64,000 bases of DNA from Salinicoccus sp. RF5 (GCF_020786625.1 NZ_JAJGRC010000004.1:239329-303328); one strand, 5' to 3'. Counted from the first letter of the stretch, positions 9,360 to 17,961 are shown. Notes: a model not told the origin generated them from the letters alone. Numbers and translations: made by a program.

Positions 9360-9815
9360 ATGAAAGTGGTTGTTGATGCGGATGCATGTCCGGTGAAGGA
9401 TATCATCATAAAAGAAACAGGGGACAGACAGGTGCCGGTCGTATTGGTGTCGAGTCTGTCGCACTATTCCACCCAGGAATTGCCCGAGCATGTCCGGGCT
9501 GTGTATGTGGAAGCGGGTCCGGATGCTGCGGACTTTAAAGTGGTGCAGCTCGTAGCAGCGGATGATATGGTGGTGACCCAGGACTACGGGCTTGCTTCCC
9601 TGCTTCTGCCGAAGGGGTGCACAGTACTCCATCATAAAGGATTTGAATATGACGCCAGGAATATCGATCATCTGCTTGAGACGCGTTATATGGGCAGCAT
9701 GATCCGCAAAGGCGGCGGGAGGACGAAAGGGCCGAAGCCATTCTCCAAGGATGACAAGGAAGCTTTCCTCAAGCTGTTCCGCCAGAAGATCGGGAGTACA
9801 GTGGATAAAGGATAG
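9360..9815 (+). CDS. UPF0178 (YaiI/YqxD) family PIN-like protein
   Basis: 151 residues starting MKVVVDADACPVKDIIIKE, with VTQDYGLASLLLPKG and RKGGGRTKGPKPFSKDD, the marks of the UPF0178/DUF188 family. The DADACP and TQDYGLA acidic residues suggest a PIN-like nuclease fold, but no activity is established. The ATG at 9360 follows AAAGGTGATTGG; an upstream in-frame ATG (9327) has no binding site. A T7 run lies just after the stop without a clear hairpin. Confidence 0.85.
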   Translation: MKVVVDADACPVKDIIIKETGDRQVPVVLVSSLSHYSTQELPEHVRAVYVEAGPDAADFKVVQLVAADDMVVTQDYGLASLLLPKGCTVLHHKGFEYDARNIDHLLETRYMGSMIRKGGGRTKGPKPFSKDDKEAFLKLFRQKIGSTVDKG

Positions 9816-9909
9816 TTTTTTTATTCATCGCTTTGAGCGTACAATCGAAATCGAAGCTGGATGTATAGTATATTGAAATGGAAGACATTGTTATGGGAGG
9901 AGAATTTTA

Positions 9910-10419
9910 ATGGATGTTAAGTTTCCAATAGGTAAACTGGATGTACCAGAAACACCAACGCTTGAAAATGTACAGGAGTGGGCGGATCAGATCGAGTCCT
10001 ATACAGGTCGGCTGAGGGCAGTAGTTGATGATCTGGGTGAAGAGGATCTATCAAAAACCTATCGTGAAGGGAGTTGGACGGTAAGGCAGCTTGTTCACCA
10101 TATTGCGGATTCTCAATTGAATATGTATCAGCGCCTGAAACTGGCACTTACGGACGATGCACCGACGGTGCCCGGCTTTCTCCAGGGGGAATGGGCGGTG
10201 CAGCCGGATACTGAACTTCCTGTAGAGGCGTCCATCAGAATGCTCGAAGGGATGAACGCACGCATCACAGAAGTGGCGCGCAACCTGACGGAGGCGCAGT
10301 TGGACCGATATTTCATCCATGAGACGAACGGTAAGATCACTGTAGCAACAAAAGTGGCGAAACTCGCATGGCATGAAGAGCATCACTTGGAACATATAAA
10401 AATTGCATTATCGAAATGA
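9910..10419 (+). CDS. bstA: DinB/YfiT-type bacillithiol transferase-like protein
   Basis: 169 residues matching the YfiT/BstA group of the DinB superfamily, four-helix-bundle proteins holding a metal with three histidines. Candidate ligands are His64 (VHHIADSQLNMY), His158 or 159 and His162 (WHEEHHLEHIKIAL). Members transfer bacillithiol to electrophiles and are annotated as putative metal hydrolases. Bacillithiol is the low-molecular-weight thiol of this bacterial group. GGGAGGAG precedes the ATG. It sits beside other detoxification genes. Confidence 0.8.
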   Translation: MDVKFPIGKLDVPETPTLENVQEWADQIESYTGRLRAVVDDLGEEDLSKTYREGSWTVRQLVHHIADSQLNMYQRLKLALTDDAPTVPGFLQGEWAVQPDTELPVEASIRMLEGMNARITEVARNLTEAQLDRYFIHETNGKITVATKVAKLAWHEEHHLEHIKIALSK

Positions 10420-10461
10420 TGGAATCGAATGTCCTGATCATCGCCTGATTTCCAAAGTGTG

Positions 10462-10486
10462 GTTAAAGAGGTTTGAAGCCGGGAAT
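10462..10486 (+). promoter_or_regulatory. Candidate sigma-B promoter of the epoxide-hydrolase-like gene
   Basis: GTTAAA (10462-10467), 13 bp, GGGAAT (10481-10486). This fits the general-stress sigma-B pattern GTTTAA-N12..15-GGGTAT with mismatches in both boxes. The downstream gene resembles B. subtilis YfhM, whose gene is known to be sigma-B dependent. It is the weakest of five similar sites in the window. Confidence 0.45.
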
Positions 10487-10533
10487 TATTAAGTGATTGG
10501 CAAACAGCTTCATACTACGGAATGGAGGTTATC

Positions 10534-11412
10534 ATGATGAACATCGATTTCGAGCATATCGAGACGAATGGAGTGGAGCTCCATGTTGCAGTTTCCGGCC
10601 CCGAGGAGGGAGATCTGGTGATATTGCTCCATGGTTTCCCCGAGTTCTGGTTCAGCTGGAGAAGACAGATCCGTGAGTTGGCCGAAGCGGGATATAGGGT
10701 CGTCGCCCCCGACCAGCGTGGATATAATAAAAGTGACAAGCCGGATGGGGTCGGGGCTTACCACATCGATACGCTCAGGAATGATATCATCGGGCTCATC
10801 CACTACTTTGGACATAAGGATGCAGCCATCATCGGCCACGATTGGGGCGGTGTGGTAGGCTGGCATCTGGTGAGCACGCATCCTGAACTGGTCCGGGGCT
10901 TTGTGGCGATCAATGTGCCGCATCCGGCAGTAGTCCCTATAGTCATGCTTAAGACGCCCTTGCAATGGCTGAGGAGCTCATACATGCTGTTCTTCCAGAT
11001 TCCGAAAGTACCGGAGAAGATCATGAGCAGCAACGATTACCGGTATATGGAGCAGGCCCTTAAGATGACGAGTAGAAAAGGGACATTCACAGAAGAGGAG
11101 CTTGGTGCATATAAGATTGCTTGGGCAAGGCCCAAGACGCTGACGAGCATGCTGAACTGGTATCGTGCAATGCCCTCCAGCATGAAGAGTGTGCGGAAGG
11201 ACGATATCGAAGTGCCCGTAAAGATCATATGGGGGAAAGGCGACCAGTTCCTGTCCAGTAAGCTGGCAGAGGAGAGCCTTAAGCTCATCGACAGCGATGC
11301 TGTAATCTGGGTCGAGAATGCGACACATTGGGTTCATCAGGAACAGCCTGAATTCGTCAATGATCAGCTCCTCCGCTTTCTGAACAAAACCGCTTCTCAA
11401 ATCATAAGCTGA
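10534..11412 (+). CDS. Alpha/beta hydrolase, epoxide hydrolase-like
   Basis: 292 residues from the ATG at 10534, which lies 5 bp after GGAGG. It shows LHGFPEFWFSWRRQI (oxyanion HGFP, residues 33-36), nucleophile Asp103 in GHDWGGVVGW and a C-terminal catalytic His in NATHWVHQEQPE. An aspartate nucleophile in a GHDWGG context marks epoxide hydrolases and haloalkane dehalogenases rather than esterases. B. subtilis YfhM is the closest type I recall. The likely role is removal of reactive epoxides under stress; the substrate is unknown. Confidence 0.85.
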   Translation: MMNIDFEHIETNGVELHVAVSGPEEGDLVILLHGFPEFWFSWRRQIRELAEAGYRVVAPDQRGYNKSDKPDGVGAYHIDTLRNDIIGLIHYFGHKDAAIIGHDWGGVVGWHLVSTHPELVRGFVAINVPHPAVVPIVMLKTPLQWLRSSYMLFFQIPKVPEKIMSSNDYRYMEQALKMTSRKGTFTEEELGAYKIAWARPKTLTSMLNWYRAMPSSMKSVRKDDIEVPVKIIWGKGDQFLSSKLAEESLKLIDSDAVIWVENATHWVHQEQPEFVNDQLLRFLNKTASQIIS

Positions 11413-11422
11413 CCATCATTCT

Positions 11423-11449
11423 GCACAGCCTCCGGCTGTGCTTTTTTTA
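11423..11449 (+). terminator. Terminator of the epoxide-hydrolase-like gene
   Basis: GCACAGCC (11423-11430) and GGCTGTGC (11434-11441) form a perfect 8-bp stem with a TCC loop, followed by seven T residues. Confidence 0.92.
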
Positions 11450-11495
11450 TTTTCCTTAATTACGTAAATTAATGTGAAAAAATTAACAAAAACTA

Positions 11496-11524
11496 TTGCA
11501 TATGTGATAATATTCACATATAAT
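11496..11524 (+). promoter_or_regulatory. DoxX-gene promoter with Crp/Rex-like operator
   Basis: TTGCAT (11496-11501), 17 bp, TATAAT (11519-11524) form a strong promoter. A perfect inverted repeat of 8-bp arms with a 6-bp centre (11500-11521) fills the spacer and touches the -10 box; its core is TGTGA-TAATAT-TCACA. This is the site pattern of Crp-type regulators and is also close to Rex sites. Its location predicts repression by steric block. Confidence 0.75.
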
Positions 11525-11567
11525 GAACCTATAGAAAAGAACGGATAATCAGAGAGGAGAAATACAA

Positions 11568-12086
11568 ATGATCAGATGGTTTAGGGAAAATAAGGCGAGC
11601 AAATATGTATTACTTATTTTGAGGATATTCCTCGGGTTTGGCTGGTTTACGAGTGGTTTGGGCAAAGTGATGAATGGCTTTGATGCTTCAGGATATCTGC
11701 AGAATGCAGTCCAGAATCCTGTAGTCGGCCCGGACGGCAGCGCAGTCTACCCGTGGTATACATTCCTTGTGGAAAATGTCTTTCTGCCGATGGCGCCGAT
11801 CGTCAACATCATGATTCCATGGGGTGAAGTGTTTGTTGGACTCGGGTTGCTTCTTGGGGGACTGACCGCATATGCTGCATTCTTCGGACTGATGATGAAC
11901 TTCGCATTCCTGTTTGCAGGCACAGTATCAGTAAACCCATTGTACATCCTCATCGGCCTGGCCATACTTGCTGGAGGGCACAAGGCGGGAAGCCTCGGAG
12001 TGGACCACTTCCTGTATCGTGAGAATGAAGATGGCACATCCCGCAGATTCAAGTTCCCGATGAGAAAGCGCGAAGTGACTGAATAG
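11568..12086 (+). CDS. DoxX family membrane protein
   Basis: 172 residues with four predicted membrane helices (about 15-35, 72-95, 98-120, 122-140) and the family opening LRIFLGFGWFTSGLGKVM. DoxX proteins are found with quinone-linked sulfur oxidation (thiosulfate:quinone oxidoreductase) and, in actinobacteria, in a membrane complex with superoxide dismutase; the function here is not known. The ATG follows GAGAGGAG. The promoter carries a redox/Crp-type operator, which suggests respiratory or redox control. Confidence 0.8.
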   Translation: MIRWFRENKASKYVLLILRIFLGFGWFTSGLGKVMNGFDASGYLQNAVQNPVVGPDGSAVYPWYTFLVENVFLPMAPIVNIMIPWGEVFVGLGLLLGGLTAYAAFFGLMMNFAFLFAGTVSVNPLYILIGLAILAGGHKAGSLGVDHFLYRENEDGTSRRFKFPMRKREVTE

Positions 12087-12099
12087 CTCTTGTTTCATC

Positions 12100-12136
12100 A
12101 AAGACCCGGTTCCATAATGGAGACGGGTCTTTTGCT
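12100..12136 (+). terminator. Terminator of the DoxX gene
   Basis: AAAGACCCG (12100-12108) pairs with CGGGTCTTT (12124-12132) over a 15-base loop; a short T-rich stretch follows. Confidence 0.7.
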
Positions 12137-12231
12137 GCGTCTTCTTATGTGGGTCGTTCCCGGCCTTCTATTGAGTATTCATCCCATCCCGGTTATGATT
12201 GGCTTACAGACTAGGAAAATGGGGGATGATG

Positions 12232-13524
12232 ATGAAATTCCTGAAAACGATAAGAAACAGCATATGGGTCATTCCTGTGATCTATTGTCTGATGGCACTT
12301 GCTTTGGCTCTGATTGTCGTCTACATAGACATGAAGATACTGCCGCTGCTCAACTTCGAACTGGCGTTTTTCCTGGCGACATCGGTCGATCTGGCCAAAG
12401 AGATCCTCGGTTCGATTTCCGGGGCACTGTTGACGATGACAACGATTACGTTCTCCACCATCATGGTAGTGCTGACTACATATTCATCCCAGTTCTCACC
12501 ACGGGTGCTCACCAACTTTGTGAATGACAGGAGGACGATGCGGGTCCTTGGTGTATTCATGGGCGGTTTTCTGTATTCGATCCTATCACTGGCCTTCATG
12601 CAGCAGGCCACATTCGAAGGGGAAGTCATTTCGGCGATTGTGGCGGTCATGCTTGCCGTACTCTGTCTTTTCTTCTTTGCATACTTCATCCATTTCGTCG
12701 CTTCGAGCATACAGGTCAGCAACCTCATCAATTCTCTCGTCGAGGACGTGAAGGAAGAGATAGAAAAGGAAGAAAAGAGGATCGATCAGGATCATGTTGC
12801 AGTAAGCGGTCTGAAACCCGAGATGGTGGAGTCGTATGACACGACGACTGCACTCCAGTCCGAAGACTTCGGTTTCATCCAGTTCATGAACCACGACAGG
12901 CTGTTTGAATGGGCGGAGGAGAATGAGGCTGTCATCCATGTCGAGCAGCTGGTGGGGGAGTTTGTGACGACCTCTACCATCCTTATCACCATCCATCACG
13001 ATGAAGGGACTGAAATTCCGGACAGTCTGATCAGGAATATTGAGCTCGGCAAGGAACGGAGCGTATATCAGGATGTCGACTATGGCCTGCAGAAGATTGT
13101 GGATGTTGCGATACGTGCGCTATCCCCCGGGATCAATGACCCCAACACCGCTGTCCAGTGCATCCACTACCTTTCCGAAGCGCTCATAAAGAATTTCAAA
13201 TATACCGGTACGTACGTCATATACAATGATGAAAAGCACCTGGGACGACTGGTGGTCAGAAGAAGCAGTGTGGAAGATAAACTCTATAAGATGCTGTCGC
13301 AGATCAGCTTCTATGGGAGGCAGGATGTGACGATCCTCAGGACGCTCATTGAAGCTCTCGAGAATATCGCCCTGAATAGTACAGATGATGTGAAGCAGGA
13401 TATAGAAGCGTTCAGCCGCTATGTATATGATGGTTTCGATGAGGATGTATTGTATGACATTGATTACAAATATATCAATGAGAGGCAAGTCCGTTTGAGT
13501 GAAGCGTTGAACAGGGCGGAGTAA
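12232..13524 (+). CDS. DUF2254 family membrane protein
   Basis: 430 residues. Three to four membrane helices in the first 150 residues (VIYCLMALALALIVVYI, ISGALLTMTTITFSTIMVVL, GVFMGGFLYSILSLAFM, AIVAVMLAVLCLFFFAYFIHF) are followed by a large cytoplasmic part with DYGLQKIVDVAIRALSPGINDPNTAVQC, the DUF2254 signature. No biochemical function is established for the family. Three consecutive ATG codons (12226, 12229, 12232) are possible starts; the last has the best distance from TGGGGG. It is monocistronic, with its own terminator. Confidence 0.8.
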   Translation: MKFLKTIRNSIWVIPVIYCLMALALALIVVYIDMKILPLLNFELAFFLATSVDLAKEILGSISGALLTMTTITFSTIMVVLTTYSSQFSPRVLTNFVNDRRTMRVLGVFMGGFLYSILSLAFMQQATFEGEVISAIVAVMLAVLCLFFFAYFIHFVASSIQVSNLINSLVEDVKEEIEKEEKRIDQDHVAVSGLKPEMVESYDTTTALQSEDFGFIQFMNHDRLFEWAEENEAVIHVEQLVGEFVTTSTILITIHHDEGTEIPDSLIRNIELGKERSVYQDVDYGLQKIVDVAIRALSPGINDPNTAVQCIHYLSEALIKNFKYTGTYVIYNDEKHLGRLVVRRSSVEDKLYKMLSQISFYGRQDVTILRTLIEALENIALNSTDDVKQDIEAFSRYVYDGFDEDVLYDIDYKYINERQVRLSEALNRAE

Positions 13525-13541
13525 TATGGAAATATTGATGG

Positions 13542-13576
13542 AATGGTACCCGATGGGAGTGGGGTACCATTTTTAA
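13542..13576 (+). terminator. Terminator of the DUF2254 gene
   Basis: AATGGTACC (13542-13550) and GGTACCATT (13563-13571) form a 9-bp stem around a 12-base loop and end in TTTTT. Confidence 0.85.
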
Positions 13577-13595
13577 TGCAGATTTCTAGTGGCTG

Positions 13596-13620
13596 GTCTA
13601 AATATTTCATTTCAGGGTAT
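13596..13620 (+). promoter_or_regulatory. Sigma-B-like promoter of the SDR/DUF2867 gene
   Basis: GTCTAA (13596-13601), 13 bp, GGGTAT (13615-13620): five of six -35 and all six -10 positions agree with the sigma-B consensus. The start codon is 33 bp downstream of the -10. Confidence 0.7.
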
Positions 13621-13652
13621 AAGTACGTATTGAAAAGAAGAAAAGGGGATGA

Positions 13653-15086
13653 ATGTTGATGAGAATATTACTGACCGGTGCGTCCGGATATATTGGCGGA
13701 AATCTTCTGGAGAAGCTCAAAGAAAATCATGAGATCATAGCGATCTCCAGACATGCGGATGATAAGGAAGACGAAGAGAATGTCACATGGAAGGAGGCGG
13801 ATCTCTATTCACAGATAGATATCGAGAATGTAATGGAGGATATAGACATTGCAGTGTACCTCGTCCATTCCATGCAGCCTTCATCAAAGCTTTCACAGGC
13901 AAAGTTCGAGGACATGGATGCGATACTAGCGGACAATTTTGCATGGGCTGCCAAGCAGAAGGGCGTGAAGCGGATCGTTTATCTGAGTGGAATCATTCCA
14001 GATGATGATACGCTCTCGGAACACCTGGCAAGCCGACTGGAATGTGAAAGGATACTTGGTTCCTACGGGATCCCCGTGACCACACTGCGTGCTGGACTGA
14101 TTGTGGGACCGAAGGGGTCTTCCTTCCCGATCCTCCACAATCTGGTGAAGCGCCTGCCCGGACTTCTGCTCCCATCCTGGGCATACAATAGGACCCATCC
14201 GGTGGCACTGAAGGATGTCATTACAGGTTTGACTCGGGTAATCGAAAGGGAGTCCAGCCGAAATGAATCCATCGATATCGGAGGGCCCGAGGAAAAGTCC
14301 TACAGGCAATTGTTTGAGGAGACGGCGGAAGTCATGGACAAAAAGCTGCCGATGATCGATGTGCCGATTATCCCGATCACGCTTTCCAAGCTCTGGGTCA
14401 GCCTGATTGCACAGAAGCCGAAAGAGATGGTCTACCCATTGCTTGAAAGCCTTACCCACAACATGGTGATGAGGGATGAGAACTGTGTAGAGGGCATATC
14501 AGATGCACCAACGAGCTTCAAGGACAGTGTCCGTATCGCGCTGGATGATGAAATAGATTCAAGCACCAAAAAAGGCATTGAAATCATACAGAAAAGCGAC
14601 ATAGAGAAGAACGATGTGAAATCCGTCCAGCGTATAAGAATTCCAAAGCAATGGACGATAGATGATACAGCCGACTACTATGTGAACTGGTTGTCCCGAA
14701 TCGGAGGGAAATTCATAAGTACGCGTGTGAAGGACAAGGAGACATCAATTGCACTGCCTCTGTTCAAATCGCCGATCCTAATTCTGGAGAAATCGGAGGA
14801 GCGTTCATATGAAGACCGGATCCTCTACTACATTAAAGGAGGAAAGTTCTCCCAGACTAGGGAGGACGGCCGGGCGCGCCTCGAGTTCCGCCGTGTGCTG
14901 GATACGGATGAAGTATTGATTGCCATCCACGAGTACGAACCGACGCTTCCATGGATCCTCTATACTGTTACGCAGGCGAAAATCCACCTGCTGGTCATGA
15001 AGGCTTTCGGGTTTGAAACACGCTTGCTTGCAAACATGCTGGATTCACAGTATGCGAAATATGTCTCCAACCCTAATGCAGAATAG
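13653..15086 (+). CDS. SDR-type NAD(P)-binding protein with C-terminal DUF2867-like domain
   Basis: 477 residues. The N-terminal half is an atypical short-chain dehydrogenase: GASGYIGGNLLEKL binds the dinucleotide, followed by VYLVHSM, VYLSGIIPDD and THPVALKDVI. From about residue 325 a SRPBCC-like DUF2867 domain follows (RLEFRRVLDTDEVLIAIHEY ... LPWILYTVTQAKIHLLVMK). The same two-domain layout is seen in YbjT-like oxidoreductases of unknown substrate. ATG at 13653 or 13659 could both be used. The upstream sigma-B-like promoter suggests a general-stress protein. Confidence 0.75.
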   Translation: MLMRILLTGASGYIGGNLLEKLKENHEIIAISRHADDKEDEENVTWKEADLYSQIDIENVMEDIDIAVYLVHSMQPSSKLSQAKFEDMDAILADNFAWAAKQKGVKRIVYLSGIIPDDDTLSEHLASRLECERILGSYGIPVTTLRAGLIVGPKGSSFPILHNLVKRLPGLLLPSWAYNRTHPVALKDVITGLTRVIERESSRNESIDIGGPEEKSYRQLFEETAEVMDKKLPMIDVPIIPITLSKLWVSLIAQKPKEMVYPLLESLTHNMVMRDENCVEGISDAPTSFKDSVRIALDDEIDSSTKKGIEIIQKSDIEKNDVKSVQRIRIPKQWTIDDTADYYVNWLSRIGGKFISTRVKDKETSIALPLFKSPILILEKSEERSYEDRILYYIKGGKFSQTREDGRARLEFRRVLDTDEVLIAIHEYEPTLPWILYTVTQAKIHLLVMKAFGFETRLLANMLDSQYAKYVSNPNAE

Positions 15087-15134
15087 ATGGAAAGGAAGAC
15101 AACAGGATAATTTCCCGGGAAATATAAAGATAAC

Positions 15135-15174
15135 AAAAAAAGACAGCAGGTCCGCTAGGCGGAACCTGCTGTCT
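15135..15174 (-). terminator. Terminator of ctaG, overlapping its stop codon
   Basis: AGACAGCAGGT-CCGC and GCGG-ACCTGCTGTCT (15141-15174) pair with one bulge. Read on the minus strand the stem is followed by seven T residues (A-run 15135-15141), so it ends ctaG transcription. The ctaG stop codon (15155-15157) lies in the loop. It may also slow plus-strand transcription from the SDR gene. Confidence 0.85.
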
Positions 15175-15931
15175 TCTGCATTTTTGGAGACCGTGCCCGA
15201 TACCACTGCCAACACAGTATGACGATCAATCCGATATCGATGATATCACCGCCATAGTACATCAATAGTGCACCGCTTTCCCCTGCAGCCTTCGAGACGC
15301 CCTCAGGAGGTGCTGCGTAGATGAGCTTGGATAATACTTTATGGAAACCGAGTGCAAGTATGAGTACAATGGCCCGGTACATGTAGCTGTATCTATGCGT
15401 TGTGATATCGATGTAGATGAGTGAGATTGTGAATAGATATCCTGCCAGGAATACATGCAAGTGAATCAGGGCATAGAGCCATGCCGACATGTGCATCATC
15501 GTGAACAGCCCGGTCATATAGATCAGGAACAGCCCGCCGATGTTCAGAGTGGCTGCAACCAGCGGATTGGTGATGAAACTGATATAGCGGCTGTTGAGCA
15601 GACGGCTCAATTTTCTCGCCGTTCGGACATTTAGAGTGCGCATGAGCAATGTCATCGGCTTGCCGAATGCGAGGAGAAGCGGAGCCAGCATGCCCAGCAG
15701 CAGATGTCCCATCATATGTGCAGTGAAATTCGTATGGGACAGTTGGGCGAGCGGCCCGGTGAGGGCCGAAGCAGCCAGAACAACCCCGGCCGACCATAAT
15801 ATAAAACGGTGGAAGGGCCATTTTTTGTGCTTCTTACCCGATATATACATGCCAGCCGGATACAGGATCAGAGCAGCAAGTGCAATTAAGGCGACAGCTA
15901 TTTCGATGGGGAGGAAGTTTGCGTGTGCCAT
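15155..15931 (-). CDS. ctaG: Cytochrome c oxidase assembly factor CtaG (caa3 type)
   Basis: 258 residues with seven or so membrane helices and the family motifs HMMGHLLLGMLAPLLLAFGKP and HLHVFLAGYLFTISLIYID, rich in membrane histidines that are thought to handle copper. The family helps copper delivery to caa3-type oxidase in B. subtilis. The ATG at 15931 has GTGAGG nine bases upstream and is preferred over a GTG at 15946. It lies 1 bp after the DUF2243 gene, with which it forms a two-gene operon. No oxidase subunit gene is in the window. Confidence 0.87.
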   Translation of the reverse strand: MAHANFLPIEIAVALIALAALILYPAGMYISGKKHKKWPFHRFILWSAGVVLAASALTGPLAQLSHTNFTAHMMGHLLLGMLAPLLLAFGKPMTLLMRTLNVRTARKLSRLLNSRYISFITNPLVAATLNIGGLFLIYMTGLFTMMHMSAWLYALIHLHVFLAGYLFTISLIYIDITTHRYSYMYRAIVLILALGFHKVLSKLIYAAPPEGVSKAAGESGALLMYYGGDIIDIGLIVILCWQWYRARSPKMQKTAGSA

Positions 15932-15932
15932 A

Positions 15933-16409
15933 TCATCGGGCCTCACTTGGTTTCATACGCTTCTTGGCCTGAGTGAACAGAACAGTGCCGATGATCAGCA
16001 GAATGAGGCCGGAAATGTTCCAAGCCAGGTCGTATGGCAATATTTCGACCCCGTATCGTACCTGGTGGATCTGCAGCAGCTTATGGTTTACAATCCCATC
16101 AAATACCTGGAATCCTCCAAGCCCAAGGAATAATGATGCAGTCCACATCCGCACGTGGGCAATATGCCGCCGCTGTATGTCTGCGAACATGAACAGGCCG
16201 GCAACCAGCGCAAACAGTGCAAAAGCATTCAACAGACCATCGGACAATATGCCGATGAATGGTGTGGAAAGGTCGTAGAAATGATGCCATTGCAGCAGCT
16301 GGTGGAAGATGATTTCGTCGATCAGCGCCATCAGCCCGATGCCGAACAGAACTCCGGACCAGATGTTCATGGCCGGAGTGGCCTGGCGGGTTTCCTGTTT
16401 TCTTGCCAT
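15933..16409 (-). CDS. DUF2243 family membrane protein
   Basis: 158 residues with four membrane helices and the family pattern FGIGLMALIDEIIFHQLLQWHHFYD, plus GLGGFQVFDGIVNHKLLQIHQVRYG near the end. The many histidines inside or next to helices suggest metal or haem contact, but the function is unknown. DUF2243 genes commonly stand beside caa3_CtaG genes, as here, so a role in copper handling or oxidase assembly is a reasonable inference. CAGGAGAGG precedes the ATG. Confidence 0.8.
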   Translation of the reverse strand: MARKQETRQATPAMNIWSGVLFGIGLMALIDEIIFHQLLQWHHFYDLSTPFIGILSDGLLNAFALFALVAGLFMFADIQRRHIAHVRMWTASLFLGLGGFQVFDGIVNHKLLQIHQVRYGVEILPYDLAWNISGLILLIIGTVLFTQAKKRMKPSEAR

Positions 16410-16656
16410 TGTATCCTCTCCTGTCGATTAAGTTATATTTCACTTACCCGATATTGGAGAGAATAAAGGATTTGAACATTTCGAATGCCATTATGAATAA
16501 TGGCCGCGCTGTCATTTTGTGACAATCTGCTGAAATAATGCCATAAACATACTCTAATGTGTAAATATATCCCTTGCCGGTATTCATCCATAAAATTGAT
16601 AGTGCTACAATGACTGAAAAGAAGTAATTTTTAGATATTTTATATGGAGGGATTTT
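16410..16656. other. Divergent promoter region between DUF2243-ctaG and the M20 gene
   Basis: 247 bp without a gene. It contains a 7-bp hairpin GCCATTA-TGAA-TAATGGC (16487-16504). On the minus strand CTTTAT, 13 bp, GGGTAA (the -10 being 16444-16449) could be a weak sigma-B-type promoter for DUF2243-ctaG. No convincing plus-strand promoter was identified. Confidence 0.3.
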
Positions 16657-17856
16657 ATGTCTGTTAAAGAAAAGTTGTTGCAGAAGCTTGAAGAGAAAGA
16701 AGAGAGAATGATTGAAATCAGGCGCCATCTTCACGAAAATCCGGAGTTGTCTTTCGAGGAGGAGAATACGGCGAAGTACATCGCAGACTTCTATGACGGC
16801 AAGGATGTCACAGTGACGACGGGCGCCGGGGGCGGCCATGGGGTCATTGTGAAAATTGAAGGTGCTTCAGCCGGAAAGGTGATCGGGATCCGTGCCGACT
16901 TCGATGCATTGCCGATCGAGGAGGAAGCGGATGTGCCATTCAAGTCCAAAAAGGAAGGCGTCATGCACGCATGTGGACATGATATGCATACGGCCTATAT
17001 TTTGATTCTTGCGGAATCCCTCTATGAGCTCAAAGATGAATGGAGTGGAACAATAAAGGTGATCCACCAGCATGCTGAGGAAGTGCCTCCAGGCGGGGCC
17101 AAGGGCATCGTCGAGTCCGGGATACTTGATGACCTGGATGAAGTTTACGGTATCCATATCTTCCCGAACTTTGAAGTGGGTGAAGTCGTCCTGGCAGAGG
17201 GTGAATCTATGGCGGGACGATCCAACTTCGACCTTACCATCCAAGGAAAAGGCGGCCATGCGGCGATGCCGAGCACAGCCAAGGATGCCCTGGTGGCCGG
17301 CGCCCATTTCGTCACACAGGTTCAGACGGTCGTCTCCAGAAGGATGGATCCGGCGGACCTGGTGGTCGTCACCGTAGCTTCATTCGATGCACCAGGCGGC
17401 TATAATGTCATCCAGGATTCGGTGAAGCTGAGGGGGACAGTAAGATACATGAGCGAGAAGAACAAAGTGCCGGCATACGAAGCCATCAAGGGCATTGCCG
17501 AATCCCTGGAAAGTGCATTTGGAGTAACGGTCGACCTCGACTACAAGTACGATTACCCTGTGCTCTTCAATACACCTGAACTTGCCCATGCTGTAGAAGA
17601 CATTCTGAAGCCGAATGTCGGTGGATATCTTAAAGGTGTAGAATTCGGCAAGCCGTTGTCAGGGTCTGAGGATTTCGCCTATTATCTTGAAAAGACACCG
17701 GGCGCCTTCTACTATATCGGCGCCAAGCCTGAAGGCGTGGACGAGCCGTATATGAACCATCATCCTAAATTTGAAGCCAATGAAGGTGCACTTCTGATGT
17801 CAGCAAAAACCCTGGGTGAAGTCGTCCTTGGAAGACTTCAGCAGGATAGCCCGTAA
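16657..17856 (+). CDS. M20 family metallopeptidase / amidohydrolase
   Basis: 399 residues of the M20D type (N-acyl-amino-acid or hippurate hydrolase-like). Metal-binding residues are Asp81 region RADFDALP, Cys106 and His108 in HACGHDMH, Glu141-Glu142 in HQHAEEVPPGGA, and the late His in NHHPKFEANEGAL. The inserted dimerisation domain (about 185-295) includes GKGGHAAMPSTAKDALV. These enzymes remove acyl or aminoacyl groups from amino acids or small conjugates in the cytoplasm. GGAGGG precedes the ATG. The exact substrate is not readable from sequence. Confidence 0.88.
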   Translation: MSVKEKLLQKLEEKEERMIEIRRHLHENPELSFEEENTAKYIADFYDGKDVTVTTGAGGGHGVIVKIEGASAGKVIGIRADFDALPIEEEADVPFKSKKEGVMHACGHDMHTAYILILAESLYELKDEWSGTIKVIHQHAEEVPPGGAKGIVESGILDDLDEVYGIHIFPNFEVGEVVLAEGESMAGRSNFDLTIQGKGGHAAMPSTAKDALVAGAHFVTQVQTVVSRRMDPADLVVVTVASFDAPGGYNVIQDSVKLRGTVRYMSEKNKVPAYEAIKGIAESLESAFGVTVDLDYKYDYPVLFNTPELAHAVEDILKPNVGGYLKGVEFGKPLSGSEDFAYYLEKTPGAFYYIGAKPEGVDEPYMNHHPKFEANEGALLMSAKTLGEVVLGRLQQDSP

Positions 17857-17868
17857 AGGAGGGATTGA

Positions 17869-17961
17869 ATGGACAACACGACAGCTGGAAAAAAGAAAGA
17901 AGAGCGAATAGCTTCCGCCCCGCCATTCCAAGCTTTGGATATGGTGGGGCATTCATTTTGA
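17869..17961 (+). other. 30-codon open frame with strong ribosome binding site (doubtful)
   Basis: An ATG 5 bp after AAAGGAGGG, 12 bp beyond the M20 gene, opens a 30-residue frame (MDNTTAGKKKEERIASAPPF...). The ribosome binding site is excellent, but the second half of the frame is the hairpin of the likely M20 terminator, and the peptide has no recognisable feature. It is either a tiny translated peptide or a chance frame. Confidence 0.25.
17917..17959 (+). terminator. Long hairpin, probable M20 terminator
   Basis: GCCCCGCCAT (17917-17926) pairs with ATGGTGGGGC (17941-17950), and TCCAA with TTGGA inside, giving 15 pairs with one bulged T and one G-U, followed by ATTCATTTT. It is stable enough to end transcription of the M20 gene. 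Confidence 0.65.
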
